From the NCBI GenBank assembly GCA_964464755.1, contig CAYXGZ010000010.1, forward strand, positions 12,704-76,703: a stretch of DNA of 64,000 nucleotides, written 5' to 3'. Of the stretch, positions 54,052-64,000 are shown one piece after another. A program made the translations under genes and the position numbers. The notes below the pieces were generated by a model, which did not search any database, had not been told where the DNA came from, and saw only the letters and a list, made by a program, of their open reading frames with translations. Numbering within the stretch: position 1 is the first letter of the stretch; every line of letters starts with the position of its first letter. Origin of the DNA: CAYXGZ01 sp964464755 (GTDB lineage Bacteria > Planctomycetota > MHYJ01 > JACPRB01).

Positions 54052-55236
54052 TCAATGGGGCTCCCCGACCGCCGGATGCGGCCCCACCGCATGCGGGAGA
54101 CTTTCCACCAGGTAGGGGTCCCCGATCGGGACGAGCGAGGCCCGCCCCAGCGCCGACCGGACGACCGCCCAGGCCGCCGCGACCGCGCCCAGCGACAGCA
54201 GCGCCGGCCACGCCACGTCCATCCACGACTCCGTCGGCGGCAGGATCGACAGGTAGAGGTCCAGCCCGTGCCCCACCAGCAGCAGCGCCGCCACGTTCGC
54301 CAGCGACTTGCGCCCCACCTTCATCGAGCGCGGCAGCAGGAACAGGAACGGCAGCGCCCAGTTCACCGCCACGTTGACCCAGAACAGCGTGCCCAGCACC
54401 CCGCCGCTGCGCGCCGTGTAGTAGGTCGTCTCCTCGGGCAGGTTCACGTACCAGATCAGCATGAAGTCGCTGTACCCGACGTACGCCCAGAACGACGAGA
54501 TCCCGAAGAGCAGCTTGCCGAGGTCGTGCCGGTGCGACTCCGTGAACACGCCCGCGAAGGGCCCCCTCCACTCCAGCCATTGAGAGATCACGATCACCGC
54601 CGCGAGGCCCGCCACGAAGAGGCCCGAGAAGTGGTAGACCCCGTAGATCGTGCTCGCCCAGCCCGTCTCGCGCGACATGATCCAGTCGAAGCTCGCCAGC
54701 GTCGCGGTGATCCCGAACACGACCATGAAGAGCGCCGAGAGGACCTGCAGCTTCCGCGTGGACCCCAGCGTGTTGTCGAAGTCCTGGCGCCGGGACACCG
54801 CGACCATCGTCCGCGCCAGCAAGGTCCAGATCACGACGTAGGCGACCCCGCGGGCGAGGAAGAACGGCTTCGTCAACCAGAGGTGCTGGAAGTGCCCGTG
54901 GGCGTGGAAGCCCTCGGCCATCCAGGGATAGAGCGCCGGGCAGGCCACCTGGGCCGCCAGCACCACGATCCCGCCGATGGGGATCAGCGCCGTCAGGGCC
55001 TCGGGCACCCGGCGGAGCGCCACGCTCCAGCCCGAGCCCGTCAGGAACTGCAGCGCGACCAGGAACGCGCCCGCCAGTCCCAGCTGCACCGCGAAGAAGC
55101 CCAGCAGCAGGACGTGCGCCCAGGTCGTCTCGGGCCGGGTCGCCAGCCCGCAGGCCAGCGCCGCCGCGCCGAGGACCGGCAGCAGCACGATCCAGGGCCC
55201 CGGCCGGCCCAACCCATTGCTCGTGTCCATCGCCAT
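54052..55236 (-). CDS. actF: Alternative complex III subunit ActF
   Basis: The 394-residue integral membrane protein has about 10 spans and is the NrfD-like partner of ActC. Matching segments are FHAHGHFQHLWLTKPFFLARG, TATLASFDWIMSRE and FGISSFWAYVGYSDFMLIWY. ACIII oxidises quinol and passes electrons to cytochrome c or a terminal oxidase. ATG overlaps the actDE stop (TGATG). Confidence 0.9.
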   Translation of the reverse strand: MAMDTSNGLGRPGPWIVLLPVLGAAALACGLATRPETTWAHVLLLGFFAVQLGLAGAFLVALQFLTGSGWSVALRRVPEALTALIPIGGIVVLAAQVACPALYPWMAEGFHAHGHFQHLWLTKPFFLARGVAYVVIWTLLARTMVAVSRRQDFDNTLGSTRKLQVLSALFMVVFGITATLASFDWIMSRETGWASTIYGVYHFSGLFVAGLAAVIVISQWLEWRGPFAGVFTESHRHDLGKLLFGISSFWAYVGYSDFMLIWYVNLPEETTYYTARSGGVLGTLFWVNVAVNWALPFLFLLPRSMKVGRKSLANVAALLLVGHGLDLYLSILPPTESWMDVAWPALLSLGAVAAAWAVVRSALGRASLVPIGDPYLVESLPHAVGPHPAVGEPH

Positions 55237-56339
55237 CACCGTTTCTGGAGGTTCAGCACGTGACGGACGACCGCCCAGCGGTCCTCCTCGGGGATCTGGC
55301 CCGCGTGGGAGGGCATGTTCCCCTGCCCCAGCGTCGCGACGTGGAAGAGCCGCCCCGGGGGCATCCTCATCGCGTTCTCGCCGGTCAGCGGGGGCGGCGG
55401 CGGCACGCCGCGCTTGGTCACGGGCCCGTCGCCCGCGCCCTCGAGCCCGTGGCAGACCATGCAGTAGTTCTGCCATACCTTCGCGCCGCGCTGCTGCACG
55501 GCCGCGTCGTCCATGGGATACGGGAAGGCCAGCTCCCGGCCCGCGCGCTCGGCGTCCTCGGGAGTCGCGGCGTAGCGGAACGGCATCCGGCCCCGCGCGA
55601 TCGTCCCGGGCTGCCCGGGCTGCATCACGCGCCCGCCGGGCAGGTCGGGATGCTCCGCGTACGCGGTATACGAGACCGGGTTCGCCATGTCGGCCATCCA
55701 CTTGTCGTTGGGATTCCTCGGGTCGTGCCGCACGATCCAGGCCCCGGCGACCAGCAGCGCGAGGAGCAGGCCCAGGCCCGCGACGAGGAACTTCCCCGCC
55801 CCGCCGCACCGCGCGACGGCGGCGCCGGGCTCCCGGTCCTCGACCGAGAGCGCGCCCGCCTTGCGGAAGTACTCGAGCACGAGGTCCGTCTCGACCGCCT
55901 CGCCCCTCGCCTCGACGACCACGACGAAGCGGTCGTCCGTCGCCCGGGGATCCACGACGGCGGCGCGCCGCCCGGGGTAGAGCCGGGCCACGGCGAGGAA
56001 CGCGAGCACCGTGCCCACTCCCGCGAGGAGGACCATGACCTCGAACGAGACGGGCACGTAGGCGGGCCAGGCGTTCATCGGGCGGCCGCCCACGTTGATC
56101 GGCCAGTCCACGGCGTGCGTCCAGTACTGCACCGCGGACGCGAGCAGGACGCCCGCGAGGCCGAGGAGGAAGCAGACGACGCCGAGACGCGTGGGGCGGA
56201 TCCCCATCGCGTCGTCGATCCCGTGCACCGGGTACGGCGTGTAGACGTCCTCGAGCGGCCACCCGCGCTCCCGCGCCCCCGCCACGGCGGCGAGCAGGCG
56301 GTCCTCGCGGTCGAAGGTCGCGACGAGCCGGCGGGTCAT
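55236..56339 (-). CDS. Fused ActD-ActE subunit of alternative complex III
   Basis: The 367-residue protein joins ActD (about 1-170; DUF3341, with MTRRLVATFDREDRLLAAV, TPYPVHGIDDAMG, two membrane spans) to ActE, a monohaem cytochrome c (about 185-367; NYCMVCHGLEGAGDG, axial Met candidate in GNMPSHAG). In most ACIII operons these are separate genes. The ATG overlaps the actC stop (ATGA). Confidence 0.9.
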   Translation of the reverse strand: MTRRLVATFDREDRLLAAVAGARERGWPLEDVYTPYPVHGIDDAMGIRPTRLGVVCFLLGLAGVLLASAVQYWTHAVDWPINVGGRPMNAWPAYVPVSFEVMVLLAGVGTVLAFLAVARLYPGRRAAVVDPRATDDRFVVVVEARGEAVETDLVLEYFRKAGALSVEDREPGAAVARCGGAGKFLVAGLGLLLALLVAGAWIVRHDPRNPNDKWMADMANPVSYTAYAEHPDLPGGRVMQPGQPGTIARGRMPFRYAATPEDAERAGRELAFPYPMDDAAVQQRGAKVWQNYCMVCHGLEGAGDGPVTKRGVPPPPPLTGENAMRMPPGRLFHVATLGQGNMPSHAGQIPEEDRWAVVRHVLNLQKR

Positions 56340-57703
56340 GCGTGGCCCCCCTTGGGCTTCGCGTAGTCGACCACCCCCTTGACCTCCGCGATGGCGATCA
56401 CGGGGAGGAAGCGGCAGAAGAGCAGGAACAGCGAGAAGAAGAGGCCGAAGCTGCCCGCGAAGGTCAGGACCTCGATCGAGGTCGGGGCGTAGCTCGACCA
56501 GCTGGAGGGCAGGAAGTCGCGGTGCAGCGACGAGACGATGATCACGAAGCGCTCGAACCACATCCCGATGTTCACGAAGATCGTGAGCACGAAGAGCAGG
56601 GCGATGTTCCGGCGCACCCCGCGGAACCAGAGCAGCTGCGGGATGACCACGTTGCAGGTCACCATGGTCCAGTAGGCCCAGGCCATCGGGCCCATCGCGC
56701 GGTTGATGAACACGAAGCGCTCGTAGGGATGGCCGCCGTAGAGCGCGATGAAGAACTCCACCCCGTAGGCCAGGCCGACGAGGCAGCTCGTGAAGAGGAC
56801 GAGCTTCGCCATGACGTCCAGGTGCCGCGGCGTGACGTAGTCCTCGAGCCGCATCACCTTCCGGGCGATGATCATCAGCGTCAGGACCATCGCCATGCCC
56901 GAGAAGATGGCGCCGGCCACGAAGTACGGCGGGAAGATCGTCGCGTGCCAGCCCGGGATCACCGAGGTCGCGAAGTCCGTGCTCACGATCGTGTGCACGG
57001 AGACGACCAGCGGCGTCGCGAGGCCCGCGAGCAGCAGGTACACCTTCTCGTAGCGGCTCCAGGTCCGGGAGGAGCCGGTCCACCCGAGGCTGAAGAACCC
57101 GAAGAGCTTCTTCCGCAGGCCCGCGGCCCGGTCGCGCAGGGTCGCGAGGTCGGGGATCAGGCCGACGTACCAGAACGTGGCGGAGATCGTGAAGTAGGTC
57201 GAGATCGCGAAAAAGTCCCAGACCAGGGGCGAGCGGAAGTTCACCCAGAGCGGGCCGTAGCTGTTCGGGTACGGCAGCATCCAGAAGAAGAGCCAGGGCC
57301 GGCCCATGTGGATGACCGGGAAGATGCCGGCGCACATGACGGCGAAGAGGGTCATGGCCTCGGCGGAGCGGTTCACCGCGGGGCGCCAGCGCTGGCGGAA
57401 CAGGAAGAGGATGGCGGAGATCAGCGTGCCCGCGTGGCCGATGCCGATCCAGAACACGAAGTTCGTGATGTCGAAGGCCCAGCCGACGGTGCGGTTCAGG
57501 CCCCAGGTGCCGATGCCGGTCGCGACCTGGTAGCCGATCGCGGCGAAGCCGGCGACCGCGAGCAGCGAGGAGGCGAGGAAGGCCGCCCACCACAGGCCGG
57601 TGGGGCGGCGCTCCATCGGCGCGCAGACGTCCGCCGTCACGCGGCCCAGGGACTTCTCTCCGGCGACGAGCGGTTCGCGCAGCGTCGAGACGAGGCTACT
57701 CAT
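56336..57703 (-). CDS. actC: Alternative complex III subunit ActC (NrfD-like quinol oxidation subunit)
   Basis: The 455-residue protein has about 10 membrane spans of the PSR-C/NrfD family and holds the quinol site. Segments VGWAFDITNFVFWIGIGHAGT, LPYPNSYGPLWVNFRSPLVWD and FSGMAMVLTLMIIARK are typical. The first 8 bases overlap the 3' end of actB. Confidence 0.93.
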   Translation of the reverse strand: MSSLVSTLREPLVAGEKSLGRVTADVCAPMERRPTGLWWAAFLASSLLAVAGFAAIGYQVATGIGTWGLNRTVGWAFDITNFVFWIGIGHAGTLISAILFLFRQRWRPAVNRSAEAMTLFAVMCAGIFPVIHMGRPWLFFWMLPYPNSYGPLWVNFRSPLVWDFFAISTYFTISATFWYVGLIPDLATLRDRAAGLRKKLFGFFSLGWTGSSRTWSRYEKVYLLLAGLATPLVVSVHTIVSTDFATSVIPGWHATIFPPYFVAGAIFSGMAMVLTLMIIARKVMRLEDYVTPRHLDVMAKLVLFTSCLVGLAYGVEFFIALYGGHPYERFVFINRAMGPMAWAYWTMVTCNVVIPQLLWFRGVRRNIALLFVLTIFVNIGMWFERFVIIVSSLHRDFLPSSWSSYAPTSIEVLTFAGSFGLFFSLFLLFCRFLPVIAIAEVKGVVDYAKPKGGHA

Positions 57704-60680
57704 GGCGGGGGGCCTTCTCCACGGGTCGGTTACGGACCACGTCCCGGTAATGGACCGAGGGCTTCACGTTGAGCTCCGCGAGGACCTGGTAGGACCGGGC
57801 GGTGGCCGCCTGCCGGGACGCGGCGGTCCTCGGGTCCTTCAGGTCGCCGAACACGATCGCCCCCGCGGGGCAGGACTGCTGGCACGCCGTCTGGATCGCC
57901 CCGTCGGGGACGGGGATCCCCTTGCGCTTCGCCTCGGCCTTCGCCTCCTGGATCCGGTGGACGCAGAGGCTGCACTTCTCCATCACGCCGCGGGAGCGGA
58001 CCGTGACGTCGGGGTTCAGCGCCAGGTTCGCGACGGCGTCCTCGCGCGGGTACTCGAACCAGTTGAAACGGCGGACCTTGTAGGGGCAGTTGTTGGCGCA
58101 GTATCGCGTGCCGACGCAGCGGTTGTAGACCTGCTGGTTGAGGCCGTCCTCGCTGCGGACCGTCGCGAGCACGGGGCAGACCGTCTCGCAGGGCGCGTTG
58201 CCGCAGTGGTGGCACATCATCGGCTGGAACGCGACGTCGACCCCGCCCGGCGTCGCCGGGTTCTCGGCGTAGTAGCGGTCCAGGCGCAGCCACTGGAGGT
58301 CGCGCATGCGGCGGACCTCGTCCTTCCCCACCACGGGCACGTTGTTCTCGACCTGGCAGGCGACCACGCAGGCGGAGCAGCCCGTGCACTTGTTGAGGTC
58401 GATGACCAGGCCCCAGCCCGGGCCGGCGTTCTTGTGGTCGTCGGGCCAGAGCTCCTTCTCCTTCCGCTCGCGGGCGGCGGGGTGGATCACCCCGGCCAGG
58501 GTCCGCTCCTGGATCATCGGGCGGCGGCGGTCCTCCTCGGGGGCGAGGCCCGCGGGCACCTCGATCGAGTGGTGCTGCTGGGAGAGCGCCAGGTCGACGC
58601 GGCGCCCGGTCTTCCGGATCGACGCGGGCCGGCCGGCCGCCCTCAGGAGGCCGCCGTCGAGGACCAGGAAGGGCGCGACGTTGTGGCCGACCCTGCCGTG
58701 CTCGCCCAGCGTGGGCCGGGCCTCGATCCACTTCGGGCCGACGTTCGCGAAGCGCTCGGAGAGCCGGCTCCCGTAGCCGAGGGCGACGGCGACGGTGCCG
58801 TCGGCCTGGCCGGGCTGGACGAGCGCGGGCAGCTCGACCGAGAGGGGCCCGTCGGCGACCTGCACGACGTCCCCGTCCCCGACGCCGAGGGCCTTCGCGT
58901 CGGCGGGCGAGAGGCACGCGTAGTTGTCCCACGCGGCCTTGGTGATCGGGTCGGGCAGCTCCTGGAGCCAGGGGTTGTAGGCATGGCGGCCGTCGCCGGT
59001 CGCCACCTTCGGGTAGAGCACGAGGGCGAAGGCGCCGGACGGGGGAGCGGAGGGCTTCGCGGCCGGCTTCACGGTCGCGGGGTCGAACGGCGCCGTCTTC
59101 GCGGGCTCGACGGCGAGCTCGGCGCCGCCGTCGTGCACCGCGCGGTCCCAGAACGACTGGAAGTCCCCGCCCGCCTTCGGGTGCAGCTCGGTCTTCCAGG
59201 TCTCCTGGACGAGGGCGAGGGCCGGAGCGGGGGCGCCCGACCAGGCCGCGAGGCTCTCGATCGCGGTCCGGGCCTGGCCGAGGACCGGGAAGGTCGGCTG
59301 GGCGAGCCCGTAGGAGCCCGCGACGGGCTCGGCGTCGCCCCAGGCGGCGAGGTAGTGCGGGACCGGCGCGACGATCTTCGCCGCGGCGGAGCTCTCGTCC
59401 TCGCGCTCGGCGCAGTGCACCGTGAACGGGGCCTTCTTCAGGAGCGCGGCCCAGTCGCCGGGCAGCTCGTAGGCCGGGTTGCCGTCGAGGACGAAGAGCG
59501 CGCCCACCTTGCCGTCGGCGAGCTCCTGGCGCAGGGCGGCGAGCTCGGCGTCGTTGCCCGCGGCCTGGCGCGAGGGCCGCTCGAGGTCGAGGGTCGTGCC
59601 GTACGCGCCGATCCAGTGGTTGACGAGGTTGGCGACGGCCTGCGCGTCCACGTCCTGGACGCCGCAGAGGAGGACCGCCTTGCCGCGGGCGGCCCAGAGC
59701 TTCGCGGCGGCCTCGTCGAGCCACGTCGCCGGGACGGAGGTCGCCGTGCCGGCGGACCACGAGGCCCCGGCGTGGCGAGCGACGCGCTCGGCGATCCCGT
59801 TGAGCGCGGCGACGAGCTCGGCGGGCGCGGCGGGGACGCGGACGTCGGCCTTGGCGCCGGTGACGCTCATCCGGGACTCGAGCTGGAGGTGCCAGGAGCA
59901 GCGCGGCGGGCTGCCCTCCATCGAGCGGCCCTCGGCCCAGCCCCGCATGTGCCCCACGGGGGAGATCCAGGTGCCGAGGAAGTCGGCGTCCACGCCGACG
60001 ATCGCCTCGGCGCGCTCGAGGCGGACCCGGGGCAGGAGGCGGGCGCCGTGGGTCCGGGCATGGGCGTCGAGGATCGCGGAGGACGACACGGGGTCATAGG
60101 TGACGAGCTTGGCGCCGGGGACGGCGGCGAGGAACCTGGCGACGAGGCGCCGGCGGGTCGGGCTGCTCGAGGTTCGCGAGAGGAGGCGGACCTCGCCGCC
60201 CGGGGCCTGGAGCCGCGCGGCGACGGCGGCGTCGACCTGGGCCCAGGTCGCCTTGGCGCCGTCGATCGCCGGCCCGGCGTAGCGGCGCTTGTCGTAGAGG
60301 CCCAGGAGCGAGGCCTGGCCGGAGGGGCAGAGCCCGCCGCGCGAGACGGGGCTCGAGGGGAGGCCCTCGAGCTTCACGGGGCGGCCGTCGCGGGTGCGGA
60401 CGAGGAGGCCGCAGGCGGCCGGGCAGGCCGCGCAGGACGAGGCGTACTCGAGGAAGCGGCCGGGGACCTGGCCGGCGGCGGAGAGGACCTGGGTGAGGGC
60501 CTTGCGCCCGCTGCCCTTCCCGCAGCCCGCGAGGGCGAAGGTGAAGCCGGTGACGGCGAGGAAGCGCCGCCGACCGAGGAGGAAGGAGCCGGGGGCCGGG
60601 GGCTCGGGCGGCCGGGAACCCTCCGCGGCGCCCTTCCCGCTCCAGCTCCGCCGGTATCTCTTGTCGCTGCGCCTGGACAC
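57696..60680 (-). CDS. actB: Alternative complex III subunit ActB (molybdopterin-like plus Fe-S domains)
   Basis: The 994-residue protein has a Tat signal (GRRRFLAVTGFTFALAGC near 35-55), a molybdopterin-oxidoreductase-like domain starting with SSCAACPAACGLLV, and a C-terminal ferredoxin domain with CTGCSACVVACQVENN, CHHCGNAPCETVCPV, CVGTRYCANNCPY and CSLCVHRI plus CQQSCPAGA. These bind four Fe-S clusters that accept electrons from ActC. In ACIII the first domain has lost the Mo cofactor. Confidence 0.94.
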   Translation of the reverse strand: MSRRSDKRYRRSWSGKGAAEGSRPPEPPAPGSFLLGRRRFLAVTGFTFALAGCGKGSGRKALTQVLSAAGQVPGRFLEYASSCAACPAACGLLVRTRDGRPVKLEGLPSSPVSRGGLCPSGQASLLGLYDKRRYAGPAIDGAKATWAQVDAAVAARLQAPGGEVRLLSRTSSSPTRRRLVARFLAAVPGAKLVTYDPVSSSAILDAHARTHGARLLPRVRLERAEAIVGVDADFLGTWISPVGHMRGWAEGRSMEGSPPRCSWHLQLESRMSVTGAKADVRVPAAPAELVAALNGIAERVARHAGASWSAGTATSVPATWLDEAAAKLWAARGKAVLLCGVQDVDAQAVANLVNHWIGAYGTTLDLERPSRQAAGNDAELAALRQELADGKVGALFVLDGNPAYELPGDWAALLKKAPFTVHCAEREDESSAAAKIVAPVPHYLAAWGDAEPVAGSYGLAQPTFPVLGQARTAIESLAAWSGAPAPALALVQETWKTELHPKAGGDFQSFWDRAVHDGGAELAVEPAKTAPFDPATVKPAAKPSAPPSGAFALVLYPKVATGDGRHAYNPWLQELPDPITKAAWDNYACLSPADAKALGVGDGDVVQVADGPLSVELPALVQPGQADGTVAVALGYGSRLSERFANVGPKWIEARPTLGEHGRVGHNVAPFLVLDGGLLRAAGRPASIRKTGRRVDLALSQQHHSIEVPAGLAPEEDRRRPMIQERTLAGVIHPAARERKEKELWPDDHKNAGPGWGLVIDLNKCTGCSACVVACQVENNVPVVGKDEVRRMRDLQWLRLDRYYAENPATPGGVDVAFQPMMCHHCGNAPCETVCPVLATVRSEDGLNQQVYNRCVGTRYCANNCPYKVRRFNWFEYPREDAVANLALNPDVTVRSRGVMEKCSLCVHRIQEAKAEAKRKGIPVPDGAIQTACQQSCPAGAIVFGDLKDPRTAASRQAATARSYQVLAELNVKPSVHYRDVVRNRPVEKAPRHE

Positions 60681-60698
60681 GCTACCTCCCGGGTCCGA

Positions 60699-61352
60699 TC
60701 AGTTGTGGCACGCCGCGCAGTCGAGCGGCGGCTTGACGGTCCGCCCCGCGACGCCCGTCCGGGCCGTGTCGCGGTGGCAGGTGATGCACCATCCCATCGA
60801 GAGCGGCTCCTCCTGCCGGACCCGCTCCATGGCGTCCACGGCCCCGTGGCAGGCCCGGCAGTCGAGCCCGGCGCCCACGTGGGAGCGGTGGTCGAAGCGG
60901 ACGTAGGCCGGCAGGGCGTGGACGCGGATCCAGTCGAGGGGCCTCGGCTCCTTCCCCGCCACGGGGGCCAGGTCGTCGTCCAGGGCGAGGGCGTCGTAGA
61001 TCTTCCGGAGTTCCTGGGACACGACGGCGCGGGGCTTGCGGTTCTCGGCCTGGGCCCGGGCCTCCTCCTCGCGGACCTGCCGCAGGGGCGCGGTCACGGT
61101 CTTGTGGCAGTTCAGGCAGAGCCCGGTGGGCGGGATGCCCGCGTGCCGGGAGCTCTCGGCGCCCGAGTGGCAGTACTGGCAGCTGACCTTGAGCTCGCCC
61201 GCGTGGAGGCGGTGCGAGAAGGCGACGGGCTGGACGGGCTCGTAGCCCTGCTGGTTGCCCGGCAGGCGCGCCGCGGAGACGTGGCCCGCGAAGACCACGG
61301 CGGCGAACGCGGCCCCCACCGCCAGGAAGATCGCCAGGATCCGGTTCGGCAT
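60699..61352 (-). CDS. actA: Alternative complex III pentahaem cytochrome ActA
   Basis: The 217-residue protein has one N-terminal membrane span or signal (about 5-27) and five CxxCH haem motifs (CQYCH, CLNCH, CRACH, CITCH, CAACH). It is the outer electron-transfer subunit. Nine bases separate it from narI, so ACIII is in one transcription unit with nitrate reductase. Confidence 0.93.
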   Translation of the reverse strand: MPNRILAIFLAVGAAFAAVVFAGHVSAARLPGNQQGYEPVQPVAFSHRLHAGELKVSCQYCHSGAESSRHAGIPPTGLCLNCHKTVTAPLRQVREEEARAQAENRKPRAVVSQELRKIYDALALDDDLAPVAGKEPRPLDWIRVHALPAYVRFDHRSHVGAGLDCRACHGAVDAMERVRQEEPLSMGWCITCHRDTARTGVAGRTVKPPLDCAACHN

Positions 61353-61361
61353 CCGTCCCCC

Positions 61362-62063
61362 CTACGCTCCCTGCCGCCGCGTGCCCCGCCACCACCGGAC
61401 GACCTGGGGCTTCCGCCACAGGTAGGGGTTGGGCACGACCAGGATGTGGACCAGCCGAGTGAACGGGAAGATGCCGAGGATCAGGAACGCGCCGACGAAG
61501 TGCAGCTTCACGAGGACCGGCATCGTGGCGACGTAGGAGAGGTCGGGGTTCATCTTCACCAGCGACCAGAGGTACGGCGCGGCGGACGAGGCGAACCAGG
61601 ACGAGCCCCAGGGGTAGAAGACGGCGGTCCCGAGCCCGAGGAGGATCTGCACGCCGAGCAGGAAGAAGATCAGCCAGTCCATGCGCGAGGTGACGATGCG
61701 GATCTTGGGCGTCGTCCAGCGGCGGATCATGCCGGCGACGAGGCCGACGATCGTCATCAGGCCGCAGACCAGGCCGCCGATCTCGAGCACGTAGAGCCGG
61801 ACCGGGTTCCCGTTCCAGGCGAGGACGGACCGGGGGATCAGGAAGGCGACCAGGTGCAGGGCGATGATGCCGAGGATCCCGTAGTGGAAGGGCACGAGCG
61901 CCCAGAAGTGCGTCGTGTTGTCGAGGAACTGGCTCGAGAGGCTCGAGTAGCTGAAGGCCTGGGAGCGGTAGCGCTGGATCGTGACGAGCAGCAGCGTGAA
62001 CACCGCGAGGTACGGGAAGACGACCAGCAGCAGCGTGTCCAGGTAGTTCACCCAGTTACCCAC
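61362..62063 (-). CDS. narI: Respiratory nitrate reductase gamma subunit NarI
   Basis: The 233-residue protein has five membrane spans and histidines in FHYGILG, LHLVAF, LVKLHFVGAF and TRLVHILVVP that ligate the two b haems. It oxidises quinol on the outer side and feeds NarH. The gene begins inside the 3' end of narJ (8-base overlap). Confidence 0.95.
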   Translation of the reverse strand: MGNWVNYLDTLLLVVFPYLAVFTLLLVTIQRYRSQAFSYSSLSSQFLDNTTHFWALVPFHYGILGIIALHLVAFLIPRSVLAWNGNPVRLYVLEIGGLVCGLMTIVGLVAGMIRRWTTPKIRIVTSRMDWLIFFLLGVQILLGLGTAVFYPWGSSWFASSAAPYLWSLVKMNPDLSYVATMPVLVKLHFVGAFLILGIFPFTRLVHILVVPNPYLWRKPQVVRWWRGTRRQGA

Positions 62064-62585
62064 GGACGACCTCCTTGGGAGCGGGGACGACGAGGGCCGC
62101 GGCGCAGGCGCGCGCGGCGACGAGCAGGTCCTTCCAGCGGCCGTCCTTCCCCTCGAACGCCGCGAGCATCTTGTCGAGGGCGGGCAGCAGGGACGCCTTG
62201 GCGAAGCCCGACGCCTTCTCCGCGTCGAGGCGGCCGGCGATCGGGAGCACGTGGACGAGGTGGTCGGGCAGCTCGCCGGTCTCGGCGAGGCCGAAGCCGC
62301 GCAGGGCGCGGCGCATCTCGACGAGGAACTCGCCGCGGGCGTAGTTCTCGCCGAAGAGGTGCCAGCCGACCTCGAGGGAGCACGCGGGGTCCAGGTCGAA
62401 GGTGCGGGTGTAGTCCTCCTGGAGGGCGCCCAGGTCGAGCCCCCGGCAGGACTCCCGGTGGCGGAGGACGGCCTCGCGGGCCTCGCCCTCGAGGAGGTCG
62501 ACGGCCCGGTCCAGGCGGGCCTCGCGGCCCTCGCCCGGGTAGTCCAGGACGGCGGCCAGGGCGTCGTGGCGCTCGGGGAGGCTCA

Positions 62586-62586
<1 letters not shown>
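62056..62586 (-). CDS. narJ: Nitrate reductase assembly chaperone NarJ
   Basis: The 176-residue helical protein is a NarJ/TorD-type chaperone for Mo-cofactor insertion into NarG. EDYTRTFDLDPACSLEVGWHLFGENYARGEFLV is the family core. ATG overlaps the narH stop (TGATG). Confidence 0.92.

Positions 62587-64000
<1,414 letters not shown>

Overview
The window is GC-rich chromosomal DNA (about 70% or more by eye), densely packed with many 1 to 4 base gene overlaps. DUF1570 and DUF1501/DUF1800 proteins, Ser/Thr kinases fused to FGE-sulfatase or TPR domains, many short lipoproteins, PilT, alternative complex III (ACIII) and a Rieske protein point to a Gram-negative Planctomycetota-like bacterium or a relative. 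That assignment is inference; no rRNA is present. The cell is predicted to respire quinol and nitrate.

Layout. 0-7 kb: the 3' end of hemC, a zinc-ribbon membrane protein, tRNA-Ala(CGC), a solitary DNA methyltransferase, a DUF1570 metalloprotease, an esterase, a GAF protein and PilT. 7-18 kb: pyruvate kinase, an adenylate cyclase, Cys-rich lipoproteins, a SpoIIE-type phosphatase, an MFS carrier, an NRDE protein, a CocE-type hydrolase, Dps and a GmhB-like phosphatase. 18-27 kb: a kinase with two FGE domains, MsrB, DUF1501/DUF1800, a second cyclase and a PDZ/thioredoxin-like protein. 27-31 kb: a methylthioadenosine salvage operon and tRNA-Asp(GTC). 31-38 kb: zinc ribbons, QueC, a CoA-binding protein, a YeiH-type exporter, a thioredoxin-like/propeller protein and two universal stress proteins. 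38-47 kb: a TPR kinase, CHAD and Nudix proteins, a C39 peptidase, an alginate-export porin, a Rieske protein and MsrA. 47.4-51.9 kb: a lower-GC segment of unrecognised genes ending at tRNA-Thr(CGT). 52-64 kb, all minus strand: narH(partial)-narJ-narI-actA-actB-actC-actDE-actF-narK-small membrane protein.

Main discovery: four genes contain in-frame TGA codons exactly where the catalytic Cys is expected. They are MsrB (RYUINS), MsrA (GUFWG), a thioredoxin-like protein (UHWC) and a PDZ/thioredoxin-like protein with two TGAs (UVPU). All five TGAs have a candidate bacterial SECIS hairpin at the right distance, with G in the first two loop positions. All four proteins have export signals, which suggests a selenocysteine-based extracytoplasmic thiol/methionine-sulfoxide system. 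A standard ORF caller would truncate or miss all four. An NRDE-family gene has a sixth in-frame TGA that is harder to explain. No selA/B/C/D gene lies in the window.

The second pattern is regulatory: at 17 genes a TANNNT-like -10 hexamer ends only 6-12 bases before the start codon, with little or no room for a leader. This suggests widespread leaderless transcription of first genes, while internal genes use overlaps or Shine-Dalgarno sequences. Finally, five convergent gene pairs share one palindromic CTAG as both stop codons.
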